Source: Numida meleagris
Lineage: Eukaryota > Chordata > Aves > Galliformes > Numididae
Assembly: GCF_002078875.1 (NCBI RefSeq)
Contig: NC_034410.1
Location: 36,163,506 to 36,227,505, forward strand
DNA length: 64,000 bases
Direction: 5' to 3'
Shown: one piece after another, positions 1-11,241 of the stretch
How the letters are laid out: each line of letters begins with the position of its first letter
Position numbering within the stretch: the stretch's first letter is position 1
Position numbers and translations under genes: made by a program
The notes under the pieces: model-generated
Told to the model about the DNA's origin: nothing
What the model saw: the letters and a program-made list of their open reading frames with translations, nothing else
Database searches by the model: none

Positions 1-1929
1 AAGACAGCATGTACATCTGGCATTTTTTCAAGGAAGTAAATGATAACTTCATGACAGCATAATACTTCTTTAGCAATTTTGTTCTAATTATTTGTACTTT
101 CCTTTGTGTATGCCAGTCAGTTTCCCAAGTCTCTGTTCCTTCACATTCAGAGAAATAATTGCACCTATATGCAACAATCCTGTGCCTACACCAGTGGGAG
201 GAGGGCTCTACATCCTTGGTTTGGTTAAAGGGCTTTTGATCTTGCATATCCCAGGCAGATGTGAAGGACCCATGTGCAGGATGAGTATTGCTTCAGGTGT
301 CCAGTGTGAGGCTCTGTTAACCGTAAGTTGTCTCTATGATGCCACAGTGGAATTTCCAGTTCAGTTTATCTACAGTCTTTAAAGGTTTAGCCCTAAATAT
401 CTAATGCCATATTTCTTTTTTTCCTGAATGTTAATATATTCCATGAGTTTTGAGATGCAGTTGCCCTATCTTCAAGGATGGAAAACAAACTACCTTGCTG
501 CCTTTTCATCTTCATCCTTCAGCATCTCTGATTGTGTCATTTTCTACCACCACACTAGCAACTGCTATAAACCCCTCAGTCCTATCCTGTAAAAATTATA
601 ATATTTCAAATTTTAGTGTCCCTTTTGATCCTGTGCTCCAGACTGGCAGAGTAAACATTACCAGCATGGTCTGTCATTGGTAACTAGCCTGCCAGATAAT
701 CGCTTTCCTGCCAGGTCTCAAAGGCTTCTGCCAGTCTGTGATATCACCTTATCTTCACCGTTGTTATTCCCCATGGCTTTCCCACCTGTGATTTAATTTC
801 AAGTAGCCTGAACAGAATAATATCAAACAGAAAATAGAGGAACCCTCAATGCTCATTAGGAAAACATGAATATTTCATTTATTCTCTGCAGCATGACCTT
901 ATCACTTTTCTGGAGGTACAGTAGAAACTCACATAGAGCAGATCACCAGTTCTGCTCCAAGTACTGTCCAATCCAGCCACTTAATGTAAGGCAATTTCCA
1001 TTCCCATTCCTGTTCTCTCTGCATACTGAAGAGTTTCATGCCTCTGATCACCATTTCCATTTTCGTTTAGTTGCCTCTCTATATTTTTTCCCTTTTTAAT
1101 TGACTAGTGTGTGGTTTTGACAGGTAGAAAATAGCTTGACTCCACTGGGGCATACCCCTCACCCACTTGACCCTTAAGGCACTTCTGTGAAACAACTGCC
1201 ATGAAAGCAATTTGTTGTTGATCCAAGTCCAAGAAATAAACACGCTGTTCCATATATGTGTATTCTAATATATACTTTAAATGTCACATAATTTTAACTT
1301 TGTATATAACTATAATGTTTCTTCCTGCAGCTTATACTTTTGCATTATGCATTTATGTAAAATGCACTTAGCCAGGAGAAATCCTTTGAAATTCTCATCT
1401 TTATTCCACAGGGGAAAATTACGGACTGGATTCTACTTATTCAAACCCAGAAATAGTTGTATGAGTTACTATACAATTTAATTCTTTTATTTAAATCTAA
1501 ACATAAAGCTGTTCTATTCCTTTGTCTGAAGTTTGATTGACTAACATAATCAACCTGTAACTATTGTCTTTGATTAATACTTTTAGGGAATGTATTTTCA
1601 TTTTGTCTTTTCATTTGTTTTCTGAATATATTGTGATTTTAATCCTGTTTTTTTTTTTTTTAAAAAAAAGGGAACAACAAAGAAACACTAAAATGCTACA
1701 AAATTTTTGTTTGTTTGTTTGCACTCTCATCTACTTCAACTCTAACTCTTTAAACATGCAAAAAAATTGTATTTGTTGCAACAATTTCTCATTTTTATGA
1801 TGTATTTTCCTCATCAGGGAGCATCTGATTTTCACATCTGTGCAACATTTGTAAATCATGCAGCATATACATTCATAATATTAGTCCATTTGTATATCAT
1901 ACTAACTAGCACATCAAGCTGATATGTGT
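1..1929. other. Gene-free AT-rich DNA
   Basis: No open frame here resembles a known protein, and stops are frequent in all frames. A T run followed by an A run lies near 1650-1668. Nothing else could be named. Confidence 0.6.
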
Positions 1930-2035
1930 GAATCATAGAATGGCTTGGGTGGGAAGAGACCTCAAAGACCATCTAGTTCCAATCCCCCTGCTGTGGACAG
2001 GGTTGCCAACCGCTAAATCAGACACTAGATCGGGT
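1930..2035 (-). mobile_element. CR1 LINE fragment, 3' end
   Basis: Minus-strand CR1 tail. On the plus strand it opens with AATCATAGAATGGCTTGGGT, which in reverse is the CR1 3' terminus with its ATTCTATGATTC tail, followed by the conserved block containing CCTCAAAGACCATCTAGTTCCA and a CCCCCTGCTG stretch. Only about 100 bp remain, so the copy is strongly 5'-truncated, which is normal for CR1. The outer border is approximate. It looks fairly well preserved near the 3' end. Confidence 0.92.
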
Positions 2036-2602
2036 GTGGTTGTAATATTACTTCCAGAATTGTCGAATAGTATTTGACAAATAATTCCAACATATGTTTA
2101 AATTTTCAGTACTTGCAAACACGGTAAAGCAAAATAAAAGTTTTGTGACTGTATACTCCAGTAAAAATTTTTATTGTTGTATTGGATACTCACTGGAAAA
2201 AGGAATGTTTCAGTTTTTCTCTGCAGCTAATTTTCAGCAGGTTTACAACTTCTGAGGGAAGTATGTTATAAATTGTACTGATGGAGCTTCCCCTCCCCTG
2301 CTATTCCTATGCAGCTTTGAGCACTTTGCAAAACCATCCACAGGTTTTTGCATCGAGTGTTTGGGAAAAGAGAACTGTAGACAAGATAACATAAAACATT
2401 ACATTATTCACATGATTTGGCCAGGTAGAATTGAAGATTAGAAAACCAAGAACAAATTGGACTAGTTCAGTTTTCTGCATACCATTCCTGCTTTTTCCTT
2501 TCCACTTTATTCATTGTTTATCCAGGTATCCACTGATAGCCATGCACACTGCTTTGCTCATGCTAATACAAGAGATTTTTCTGTCACAAAAAAAATTTAT
2601 AT

Positions 2603-2677
2603 TGTATATATACACATGCATGTACATATATGTATACATGTATGTATACGTATATATTCCATATATATATATATATG
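2603..2677. repeat. TA/CATG-rich alternating purine-pyrimidine tract
   Basis: About 75 bp of mostly alternating purine and pyrimidine (TATATACACATGCATGTACA and onward), ending in a pure AT dinucleotide run. Several short palindromes occur inside it. It is a degenerate microsatellite. Confidence 0.85.
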
Positions 2678-5047
2678 TGGAATCACTTGGAACCTGTCAG
2701 AGCATTTTTTTCCAAACATTCATGTTCAAAACGTAACATTTAATATTCCTCTGTGTTTCAATTAGTGCTTTGGTGAACACAGCTACATTTACATTGGCCC
2801 TATGGCACCCTATGCTTATGCTTCAGCCCATGGTTTTGTCCCTTGTCTGGACACAAGGCCATGTGTGGCAAGGCATTTGTGTGTCTGATTGTTACTGTGC
2901 TGTTTGCAGTATGATCATCAGAAGTTAATTTTGGCGTGCATGCAGCTGGAAAGATACAGGAAAGCAAAATAGCATTAACTTAAACAGTAGTCTGAATTAC
3001 CACGGTGTATTTCTATCAGTAATTATTACTAGCTGCTGATAAGGAATTAATAACTCATCCCTTCCAGCAATAGTTTATACAGTTTGTTGATCTATTTTTG
3101 CCACAGACAGTCACTGAATTTCATTATAGAATTGGTCAACATACATTACTGCAGATAATTGTTTTGGAGAAATGCTATCCAAAGATAGAAAGAAGGTAAA
3201 AATTCTGTGAGTAGATCTTCTCCCACCTTCTCAGTTTCAGAGATTCTATAGCTATGGGGACTCATATAATCTTGTCTGACCCTTCTATTGCAGGCATTAG
3301 GTATGCTATCTAGATAATCTGGAAGCGTATTAGTACCAAAAGAACATTCATGTTTTACTTTCATTTCAGCTTTCCTAATATGAAGAGTTAAGAGTAGGCC
3401 TTTTATGGCACACATAAGAAAACCTGTGTGATGGTCTGGTCTTAGTTATAGCACACATGTCTCTGCTCTGCATAAGCTGTAATGAGGAAACATTATAATG
3501 AAAGCAGTCCTACTGTTACTGGGGAACAAGTCCAAGAAGAAAGAAAATAACTGCCACCAAACACATTATTACAATAACAATGCTTCACAGTATTATCCCC
3601 TCAAATCCCTGGCATTTTGTATTTCCAGCTGCAGAAATGTCCCACTCTGTCTCCCCAGCAGCTCAGAAGTGTACCCTCCCATCCTGCCACGTTTACTGAC
3701 CATCCCATTCAGTGCATGCAGCAACAGCATTTGCTGCATTCTCCAGCTGCCTTGAAGATATTTTGGTGGGCTTCAGAAGAGTGGAAGATTACAAACATCA
3801 CAAAAGTTGGGAGCAGTGGTACTACTCAATAAACAAAACTGTCAAGAAGACACCAGGCGCCAAACATGACAAAAGATAATAATTGTGTTCAATACTGCTT
3901 TAAAAATTAATAATCTATTACCCAAATGTTACTCCACTTTGTCTCTTTAGGGCTACAGATAATCCCTATTTATTTTCTCCACAGTAAGTAACAATAATTC
4001 CTAACAATGATAACTAAAGCCCCCAAAAATACGGTCCCCTGAGGATCATCTCCTGCTTTCAAAACAATTAAGCTATTTGATTTTCATTCTTGGCCTGGTG
4101 TAGCTCATCAGTGTAATCTACTCAAGAGTTAGGCATGAGTGATGTATCTTACCCAAGTTTCTTATCTAAATCAATTTCAACCCCACTTACCTGCTTTACC
4201 CTAAACTTTTCTTTCCATAGAGCAGCACAGCACCAATAACTTCATAAGCTTTTATACTGAATTGTGCAGACAAGTCAAACTACAAAAACAAATTTAAATA
4301 ACCTAGTTTTTATAACTCCTTCAGATGCTAAGGTCTGTTGTCATGTAGGCTTGTGGACTTAATGAAAGAGAAGGTTTTCTGCAAACTCATAAAATACAAT
4401 TCATATGTAAAGTGCACAAAAATATCAACAAATTACATCCCTCTGTACCTTCCATCTGTATAAGCTGCAAAACAATGTTCATTTCCATTTACTAAATGAA
4501 TGTATCTATGTGAATTCTTGAAATGGTACATGGTTTGTTTTTATGTTATTGACATGAGAAGTAGATGTAATTTAATTGAAATTAAAACAGCAATGACTTG
4601 CTATCTAGCAAAACGAATTGTGCAACCCATTCCTTGCATACTGCTTATTAGTTTCCTTGGTAACTTGTAATCATTTGCCTTCCTAAAACAGATGAGATGT
4701 CAACAAATACATATTGTAGTAATGGTTTGAAACATCAAAAAGAAAAAGTGCTCTAATGACACCATGACAAATGTTAACATGAAAACTTAATGGCCACATT
4801 AGTGACATGATTACTATAGTCTAAGATGCGTGCTGTTCACCATGGCATACTGTTATTTCATAGCACAGTTGTGTACTATGTGAAGCACCTTCCAACACCC
4901 ATTCTAAAATCAGTTCCAGACTAGACATTTAAAAGCAGTCATTTATATACTAATAAATTATCATAATTAAATAATGACATCTCTTCCTAAAGTGATGTTA
5001 CCAGTTGTTAGACAAATCTTATTCTACCTGAATCAGTAACTTCTGAT

Positions 5048-5545
5048 TCATTTTAGTTTATCTTTATGTGCTGACTTCACTGTATTTCCAAAGTCTTGCA
5101 ATGAGTTCATTACTGTTTCTGTACGTTTCTGACACAGTTGCTTTTCTTTTTTTTTTTTCAAGATAATAGTATGAAGAGGAGAAGAAGAAAAAAAGGTCAA
5201 AATAGCCAGATTTTCTAAGCCAGGAATAATGAGGACAAATGGAGCATCATTTTGGCTTGGGAGGAGATACTCGTCAGTGATTTCCTGATTCTGAAAACAG
5301 ATTTCCACCAGCTGTCTGCAGGATGAACAGTACCTAATTTCCATCAGGTTAGGGCCTACAAAAAGAATAAAATCAAAGATCTGTGCAGGAGCCAGAAGTG
5401 AGTCTGAATTTCCTTTGATTACGAAAGCATTGCCCAAGCATGAGGAGAAGAAATCACAAAGGCCAAAGGTGGAGTTGAAATTGAGGGGAAATGTAAATGG
5501 CAATATGTAAGTTTTCTGCAGGTACATCAGCGGAACAGAAAACAA
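5048..5545 (-). other. Unrecognised 165-codon open frame
   Basis: The longest open frame in the window outside the known gene. It begins MFSVPLMYLQKTYIL and ends with a Lys-rich region, including a run of lysines encoded by a plus-strand T tract (about 5147-5158). I recognise no domain, signal peptide or family, and it has no obvious splice or promoter context. It is most likely a chance open frame, or part of an old decayed repeat, and I list it only because of its length. Confidence 0.12.
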
Positions 5546-6039
5546 ACAAACAAAAACGGAAAATATTCAGTTGCTGAAAGGACAGGTAAATGCAGCAGCA
5601 AAGGAGATGGAAAAGCTTGTAGTGGCCTATACTGGATTTCTAAAATATCCTAGCAGTGGAATTTGGATAGAGAGAGGTGCCTTCTTAGTTGTGGAAGGCA
5701 AAAGTGGGGAAAAATTAATAAACTAGACACATACAATGCACAGAACTAGTCAGGGTGCATCTGAGGGACCTGACTGATGTTAAAAAAAAAATAATCCATC
5801 ATCACAGGAGGAAAAAAACAGGGGTAGTTAAAACTCAGAGCACCTTATCTAAGACACCGGAGAAAGTTATGGGGTTAGCCTCACAGCCTCCTAAGAATAG
5901 GGTAGTTGAGAACAGTCAGCATTACTTAGTCTGGGAAAAATTTTACTTGACCAGCCTGAATGTCTTTCATCATTAAATGATTGGCTCTGAGCAAGGTGAG
6001 CTAATTCACTGTGACTTTATGAGGCTTTATACACGCTTT

Positions 6040-6630
6040 TAAATAAGATCTTTTAATCAGACTTGACAGATATATTTTGGATAGGGGTAGTACAAGGTAG
6101 GTGAAAAGTTGGATGGACTGATATGTCCTGAGTCAATGTTTCACAAATCTAACCAACAGGCTGCTCGTAGTTATATTCCTCAAGAACTGATACTGAGACC
6201 AATACAGGTCATCAATTATTACCTTCAGTGGTGGTATGGATAATTGCGCACAAAGCAATCTCCTAAAGCTTTCGTTGTGGAAGAGGGGGCAATGACTGTT
6301 AAACTGAAGGGTAAGTTAGTCTCTCTAAAGGACATTCACAGGTAGGAAAAATAAACTGCCAAGTACTTCATGAAGTTCAGCAAAATCGAATGCAAGGAGG
6401 CAAAACTTCTTCAATTACAGATTTATAAATAAAAGTCTTACAGTAGTTAAGCTCTGAACCAGGCCACCTAGAGATTCTGTGGACTTTCCGACTCTGGAGA
6501 TTTTAAAAACTGAATTGGACAAAGCACTGAACAATCCTACTTGACTTGGAAGGTAACCCTGATTTGAGTTTGGACTTGATGACCTCCAGTAGTCCAAGTT
6601 AAATTATTCTACAGTTTAGTGATGTAGTAT
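6040..6630 (+). mobile_element. Old, decayed CR1 LINE relic
   Basis: Plus-strand relic. Its 3' part is clear: a stretch resembling the CR1 pol C-terminus and tail (around 6455-6530), then GACTTGATGACCTCCAGTAG and a decayed ATTCTA-type end near 6606. The upstream part, around 6185-6260, resembles the CR1 reverse-transcriptase stretch only weakly and is full of stops. The 5' border is a guess; the 3' 180 bp are the confident part. Confidence 0.6.
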
Positions 6631-7953
6631 TGACAACTTCAGGATAGATAGGCCTTTGGCATCTTTAGAGTTAAGTGGTAATTGAAGAGGGATTTGAGAT
6701 TGCAGTGGTTATATTTATGTGAGAAAATAAAGTCTTGTTATGTTCTGTCTGTATTCCCAGAATGGAGCTGTTTTCATTCTTGAATCCCTATGGGATAATG
6801 GCAGATGTGCTGCCTCACATGTTTACCATGAAAGCAGCTGCACAAGTCTGAGGTACCTTAAACCAAGATCATGAAGGTTATAACAAGCTCTGATGCTTCT
6901 AAGTTGTTACAACACCATTATCTCAAAAGGTTCTTGAAAACTTACTCATCACACACCACTATGTAAAAACAGAAAAACGTGACTGTTCTATAGACCTAGT
7001 AGCTGACCAAATATCCAAATATCTTTCTCCTCCATGGGATTTCCATAAGCTAAGGAAGGTACAATAGATCCGTTTTGAGCAGAGGACCAACTCCAGTATG
7101 CAGAAAAATGTGGAACTAGACAAGCTTCCCACAATGCAATTAAACTGAAGAATATGGAAGGAGCAGTGAAAAATAAATCATGAGGAAATAAAACTAAGGA
7201 AATGTGTTAATTCCAGGGAGACTGCCACTGACATCTGATGTGGTTAGTACAGATCAGTACTGGGCAGAAACACATTTGCATGAATAAATGGGGAAATTGA
7301 AAGGCTAAGTTTCCCGAGCTACTACACATTCATTTCCTTGAGTTTGTTTCATCTGTATTAAATCATTTGCTGTCTTGCCTATCTTGGCTTTAAATCTGCA
7401 TGCTGCTAACTGTTTTAGTTGAATTAAAGTGATTTGTGAGCAAACTAGGATAAGAGTTCTCCAGTCTTTCCTCTGCCCCTGGACAGAGTTGCAGTGGCAG
7501 AGATGAATTACTCCTTCATGCATGCCAGCCCCTCTAGTCTCATTTCTGAACACCCATGGGAAGGATATCTATGACGTTTTATGCTGTGGTCACCCCCCTC
7601 TTCCCTCTATTCGTTCATGAAGAGCACTATGAGTAACACTGTCTAAGCCTCTGGAGATTTTAACAGCTAGGCCGCAACAGTGGGATCCAAAAAGAAAAGG
7701 AGCTAAATATTTAACGTGAGATTTGAGAAGAAGTTTGGCAACAATTAACTGAGTATTTTGATCCAAGAAAAATCCTCTCTAGCTCAAGAAATGCTTGAAT
7801 CATACATGTGTCAGCATTTCCCTCCTGTAAAGCATCATGCCCTGCAACAAAGGTATTGACAATACTGGCACCCAGTCCTAATGGTAGTCTATGCCTAATA
7901 CTTCTCCAGATTTCAGAATACCAATTTGAAGGAATATAGGCTCAATACGATAT
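6631..7953. other. Gene-free DNA
   Basis: No gene, RNA or transposon recognised between the old CR1 relic and LTR A. Confidence 0.55.
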
Positions 7954-8490
7954 TGTCATGGTTTTATGATTTTCGGTTATTGGTACTCCACATCATAACA
8001 TCATGTAGTGAATGTACCTGGTTCTCAGAAGAGAAGGACTACTACATTCCCCACGGCACTTTGCTCCACTGTTACCATTTTCCAGCCGGAGGGAAAAGAT
8101 AAAAGCTCACAGTATAAAAACTTGCAGATCATGAGACCTCGTCCCTTTTTCCGCCGTCTCTCGTCTTGGCAGCACCTTGCTCTCCAGCCATCCTATCGTC
8201 GGTAGTAGAGTAAGGCCTACCTTGATTTTGGGACATTCTCTCTCTCTGTATTGGATTTATCAGCTTAAATTGTTTAATTATTGTGTGTTGTACTATAGTG
8301 TGTTATTTTGCATTCCGATATCTTATTTAGTAAATTAGTTTGTTTCTCCTCAGATTGTTGCCGCTGTTCTTTGCTCTCAGGGCCATCTCCCTACCCTTTT
8401 CCCCTTTTCCCTTTTCCCGGGACGTGGGCCCTTGGGTCCCCCGTCCCCTAATGTCACGGAACCGGGCCGAACGCCCGTAAACCATTGACA
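7954..8490 (+). mobile_element. Solo LTR A of an endogenous retrovirus
   Basis: A 537-bp block beginning TGTCATGG and ending TTGACA, the TG...CA ends expected of a retroviral LTR. It is flanked by GATAT (7949-7953) and GATAC (8491-8495), which look like a 5-bp target duplication with one change. It has a TATA box at 8113-8119, about 160 bp in, then a CpG-bearing stretch and a C/T-rich segment. No gag, pol or env is attached, so this is a solo LTR left by recombination. A second copy at 42680-43208 is about 97% identical by eye. I cannot name the family securely. An open frame of 65 codons at 8008-8205 lies wholly inside the LTR and need not be a gene. Confidence 0.9.
8113..8119 (+). promoter_or_regulatory. 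TATA box of solo LTR A
   Basis: TATAAAA within the LTR, at the distance from the LTR start expected for a U3 promoter. The same box in the same context is kept in the second LTR. Whether it is active is unknown. Confidence 0.6.
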
Positions 8491-11221
8491 GATACAAAGT
8501 GCCCAACTTAGAGCAAATAGAAACTGCATCCATAAACACTGAAGTAACACCCAAGGCACTTCCTAGTACTTCACACACATGCAAGATGCTTCCTGCTCAG
8601 CAGCCTGGTCAACCACTGATGTGCCTGCCTGCTGGATAAGAAGGGTGTTTTGCACAGTGAGTTGACCTTCACCTCAAGCCACACATCTACAACATGGGTG
8701 TTCTAACAACTAAATTTGGCAATATAGTATCTGTCTTGGGAATCAGTAAGTACATCTGAAATGATATCTTCTTTCTGGGAAGACAGATTCTGCATTTTCC
8801 ACTTCTTCTCTCTATGTAGGCTCTTAATTACCCATTGTATATCCTAAGCAGAAATCTTTCCTTCTTACTGACTTGCTTTTTTTCCCAGGCCAAGGAGAAT
8901 ATCAGCATAGAAATTCATCTTGAGCAGTGTCATCATCCACATGGATTCTTTACCTCTCAGATACTGAAAGAGGTCAGAGGAAGTTGAGGAAACAGTACTA
9001 GAAAATCTAACATAGAAAGCTGATGGGGAGTTTTAAGCACAGCGAGAAGACAGGGGTAAGTTCTTCAGGGGAAAGGGAAGTAATTTGATTGTAAATATAT
9101 TAATTTCCTTCTCTTATAATTTGCATAAAAAAATGTGTTTGGGTAGTAATACAATTTATATTGGATTGAGTCTGCTAGCCCAGTAACTGGTGGCTACTCA
9201 CCAGTTTCATGACAGTTCACTCACTAGTTATCTTCTAAGACTGGCTCTCATTCTCCTTAAACCAAACACAGCATGTCCTCAAAATCCACATTTAATAGCA
9301 GATGCTTCTGTTGAATAACTGCTCAACATCGGGAATGGTCAGTATACAAAGAAATCTCCCTCCTGCTTTACCTAAGCTGCAAAAGTAACTTCTGCAAGTG
9401 GTCCATTTCTTCAGTTTCTGCTCTGTCTCCTCACTGATTTTTCCACTCAATTCTATTGGCTTTGTAAAACCATAACCATAACATACCTCCTTTTTTTCCT
9501 TCCACATTTTTTTTTTAAATTAACAGAAAAGAAAGTGAATTCAAGAGCACACAACAGTTTATTGCATAGCATGTGTCCTGGGACACATGGTCATATGAAA
9601 ATATTTAAGCTGATAGTATTCAGAAGGTTCTGGATGGGGAAGGTTCCATTCACCATACCTCAGCAAGGCAAAAAACCTGAGATACTTGGTACATAGTGAT
9701 TCTGTAAAATACTTATAAGGTATCTATAGCTTGTCAGGAAAACACCCAACTGTTTACAGCTACACTTTTGGGGACAAAAAGTCATTTTCCTTGTCTGAAG
9801 GATTTCATCCGTAGCAGCTTGATGTTAAGGAGAGGAACAAGTGGAAAGAGTTCTCAGCTATGAGTTTATCAGCTTACCTGGTTTCTGCCATAGGACTTGG
9901 TCTACGCAACATACTGTGTGATCAACCCCCTCACTGGTGTGGGCCCTGTCCAGCTGGTCCTGCTGCCACCTTTGGCTCCACTGTAAAAATGTTATCCACT
10001 CTGAGACTAAAACCAAACTTAGAAACATGGATTTCTTACACACCTCTTATACACCTGAGACTCAGTTTCATGGCCCTGCTACATGTTGGATTTCACCTTG
10101 GCTGCCTCATATCATGAACTAATGTGTTGCTCACTTAAACTGAATTCATTTCTGATATCTGAAGCTTTCTTAACATTTACTTCAATTTCAGAAACAACAC
10201 AGACACCTACGTCTCATCTATCCAATGCTTCCTTTCCAGTCTGTGGTGAGAATAAGCATCTCCAGGACACAAGGTACCTCCTCCTTCTATGAACTTCTAA
10301 AAGAGGCCAACTGTACCAAATCTCAAAGATCTATATTTAGTGTGAGATGACTGGCTGAGGTGTAGATATCTACATTGCTGTGGATAGTAGTGAAAGAACC
10401 AATGTACCTACCAATCTAACATAGAAAGTTCTTAGTGACAAAAGGCATAGCGGCTCATTGACCAAGGACATGGGTAACAGCCTTTAGTGCTTTGGAGTCT
10501 TACCTAAGCCCTAACACAAGTTCAGGTCTCCAGACAGAAGATACAGATGAATTTGAATCTCATATCCCAGGCTGTCAGCCTCTTTCTTTTTTCACAAAAC
10601 ATTACAAAACCTTCTCAGTCTATGTTGGTGTGTAATAAAAAAAGGAATGTTCAAAACCGCTCAATTCTATCATTAAGCAAAATTCTTATTTTTTTTTATC
10701 AGACTTAGAGTCTCTTGGTATCAACACAGCACAAATAAAGAGAATAGGTTAAAAAGTGTTCAAATCATAGTAAAACAACAAAATTATCAGCCATGCTTTT
10801 CACAGCTCTGAAACACAGATTTCCATTAACAGGTGGCAAAATCTTTGAATTTAACAGCTCTCATACTCAGGATGATCAAATTAAAGATAAGACAATGAAC
10901 AAAATAACTGTAATTCTACAAATGTTGCAATATTTGTTTGATGAGAAACTCAGTCTGAACTGCATTTAACGTTAATTAAGAAGTCAGAAATTAAAATTGC
11001 TTTGGCCACAGATGTAAGAAAAACAGAAGGCTTCCTTTTTTAGCCAAAGCATTTTGGATTATGTTTTTGTGCTGTAGTTACACAAAGCTTTTAATTCTGT
11101 GCAATATTTTGGAACAAGTTTTGTGTGGAAGCCTTTTCCAAATCAGCTAATAATACACTGAACCTTCCCACTGAGCTTTGACTCTGTTGCTTTTTTGTTG
11201 TTGTTGTTTGGGGTGGGTTGG

Positions 11222-11241
11222 TTTTTTTTTTTTTTTTTTTT
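11222..11241. repeat. Poly(T) run, 20 bp
   Basis: Uninterrupted T20 after a (TTG)-rich stretch and before a GGAGGGTG segment. It could be the tail of a minus-strand retroposed sequence, but I see no recognisable body or target duplication. Confidence 0.8.

Larger units (their letters stand above)
2036..6039. other. Gene-free DNA with simple repeats
   Basis: Holds the alternating purine-pyrimidine tract at 2603-2677 and an unexplained minus-strand open frame at 5048-5545. No recognised gene or transposon. Confidence 0.55.

Noticed and set aside
2431..2765. Tyr/Ile-rich open frames of 83-101 codons
   Set aside because: They exist because the TA/CA microsatellite lacks stop triplets in some frames; no protein family is seen.
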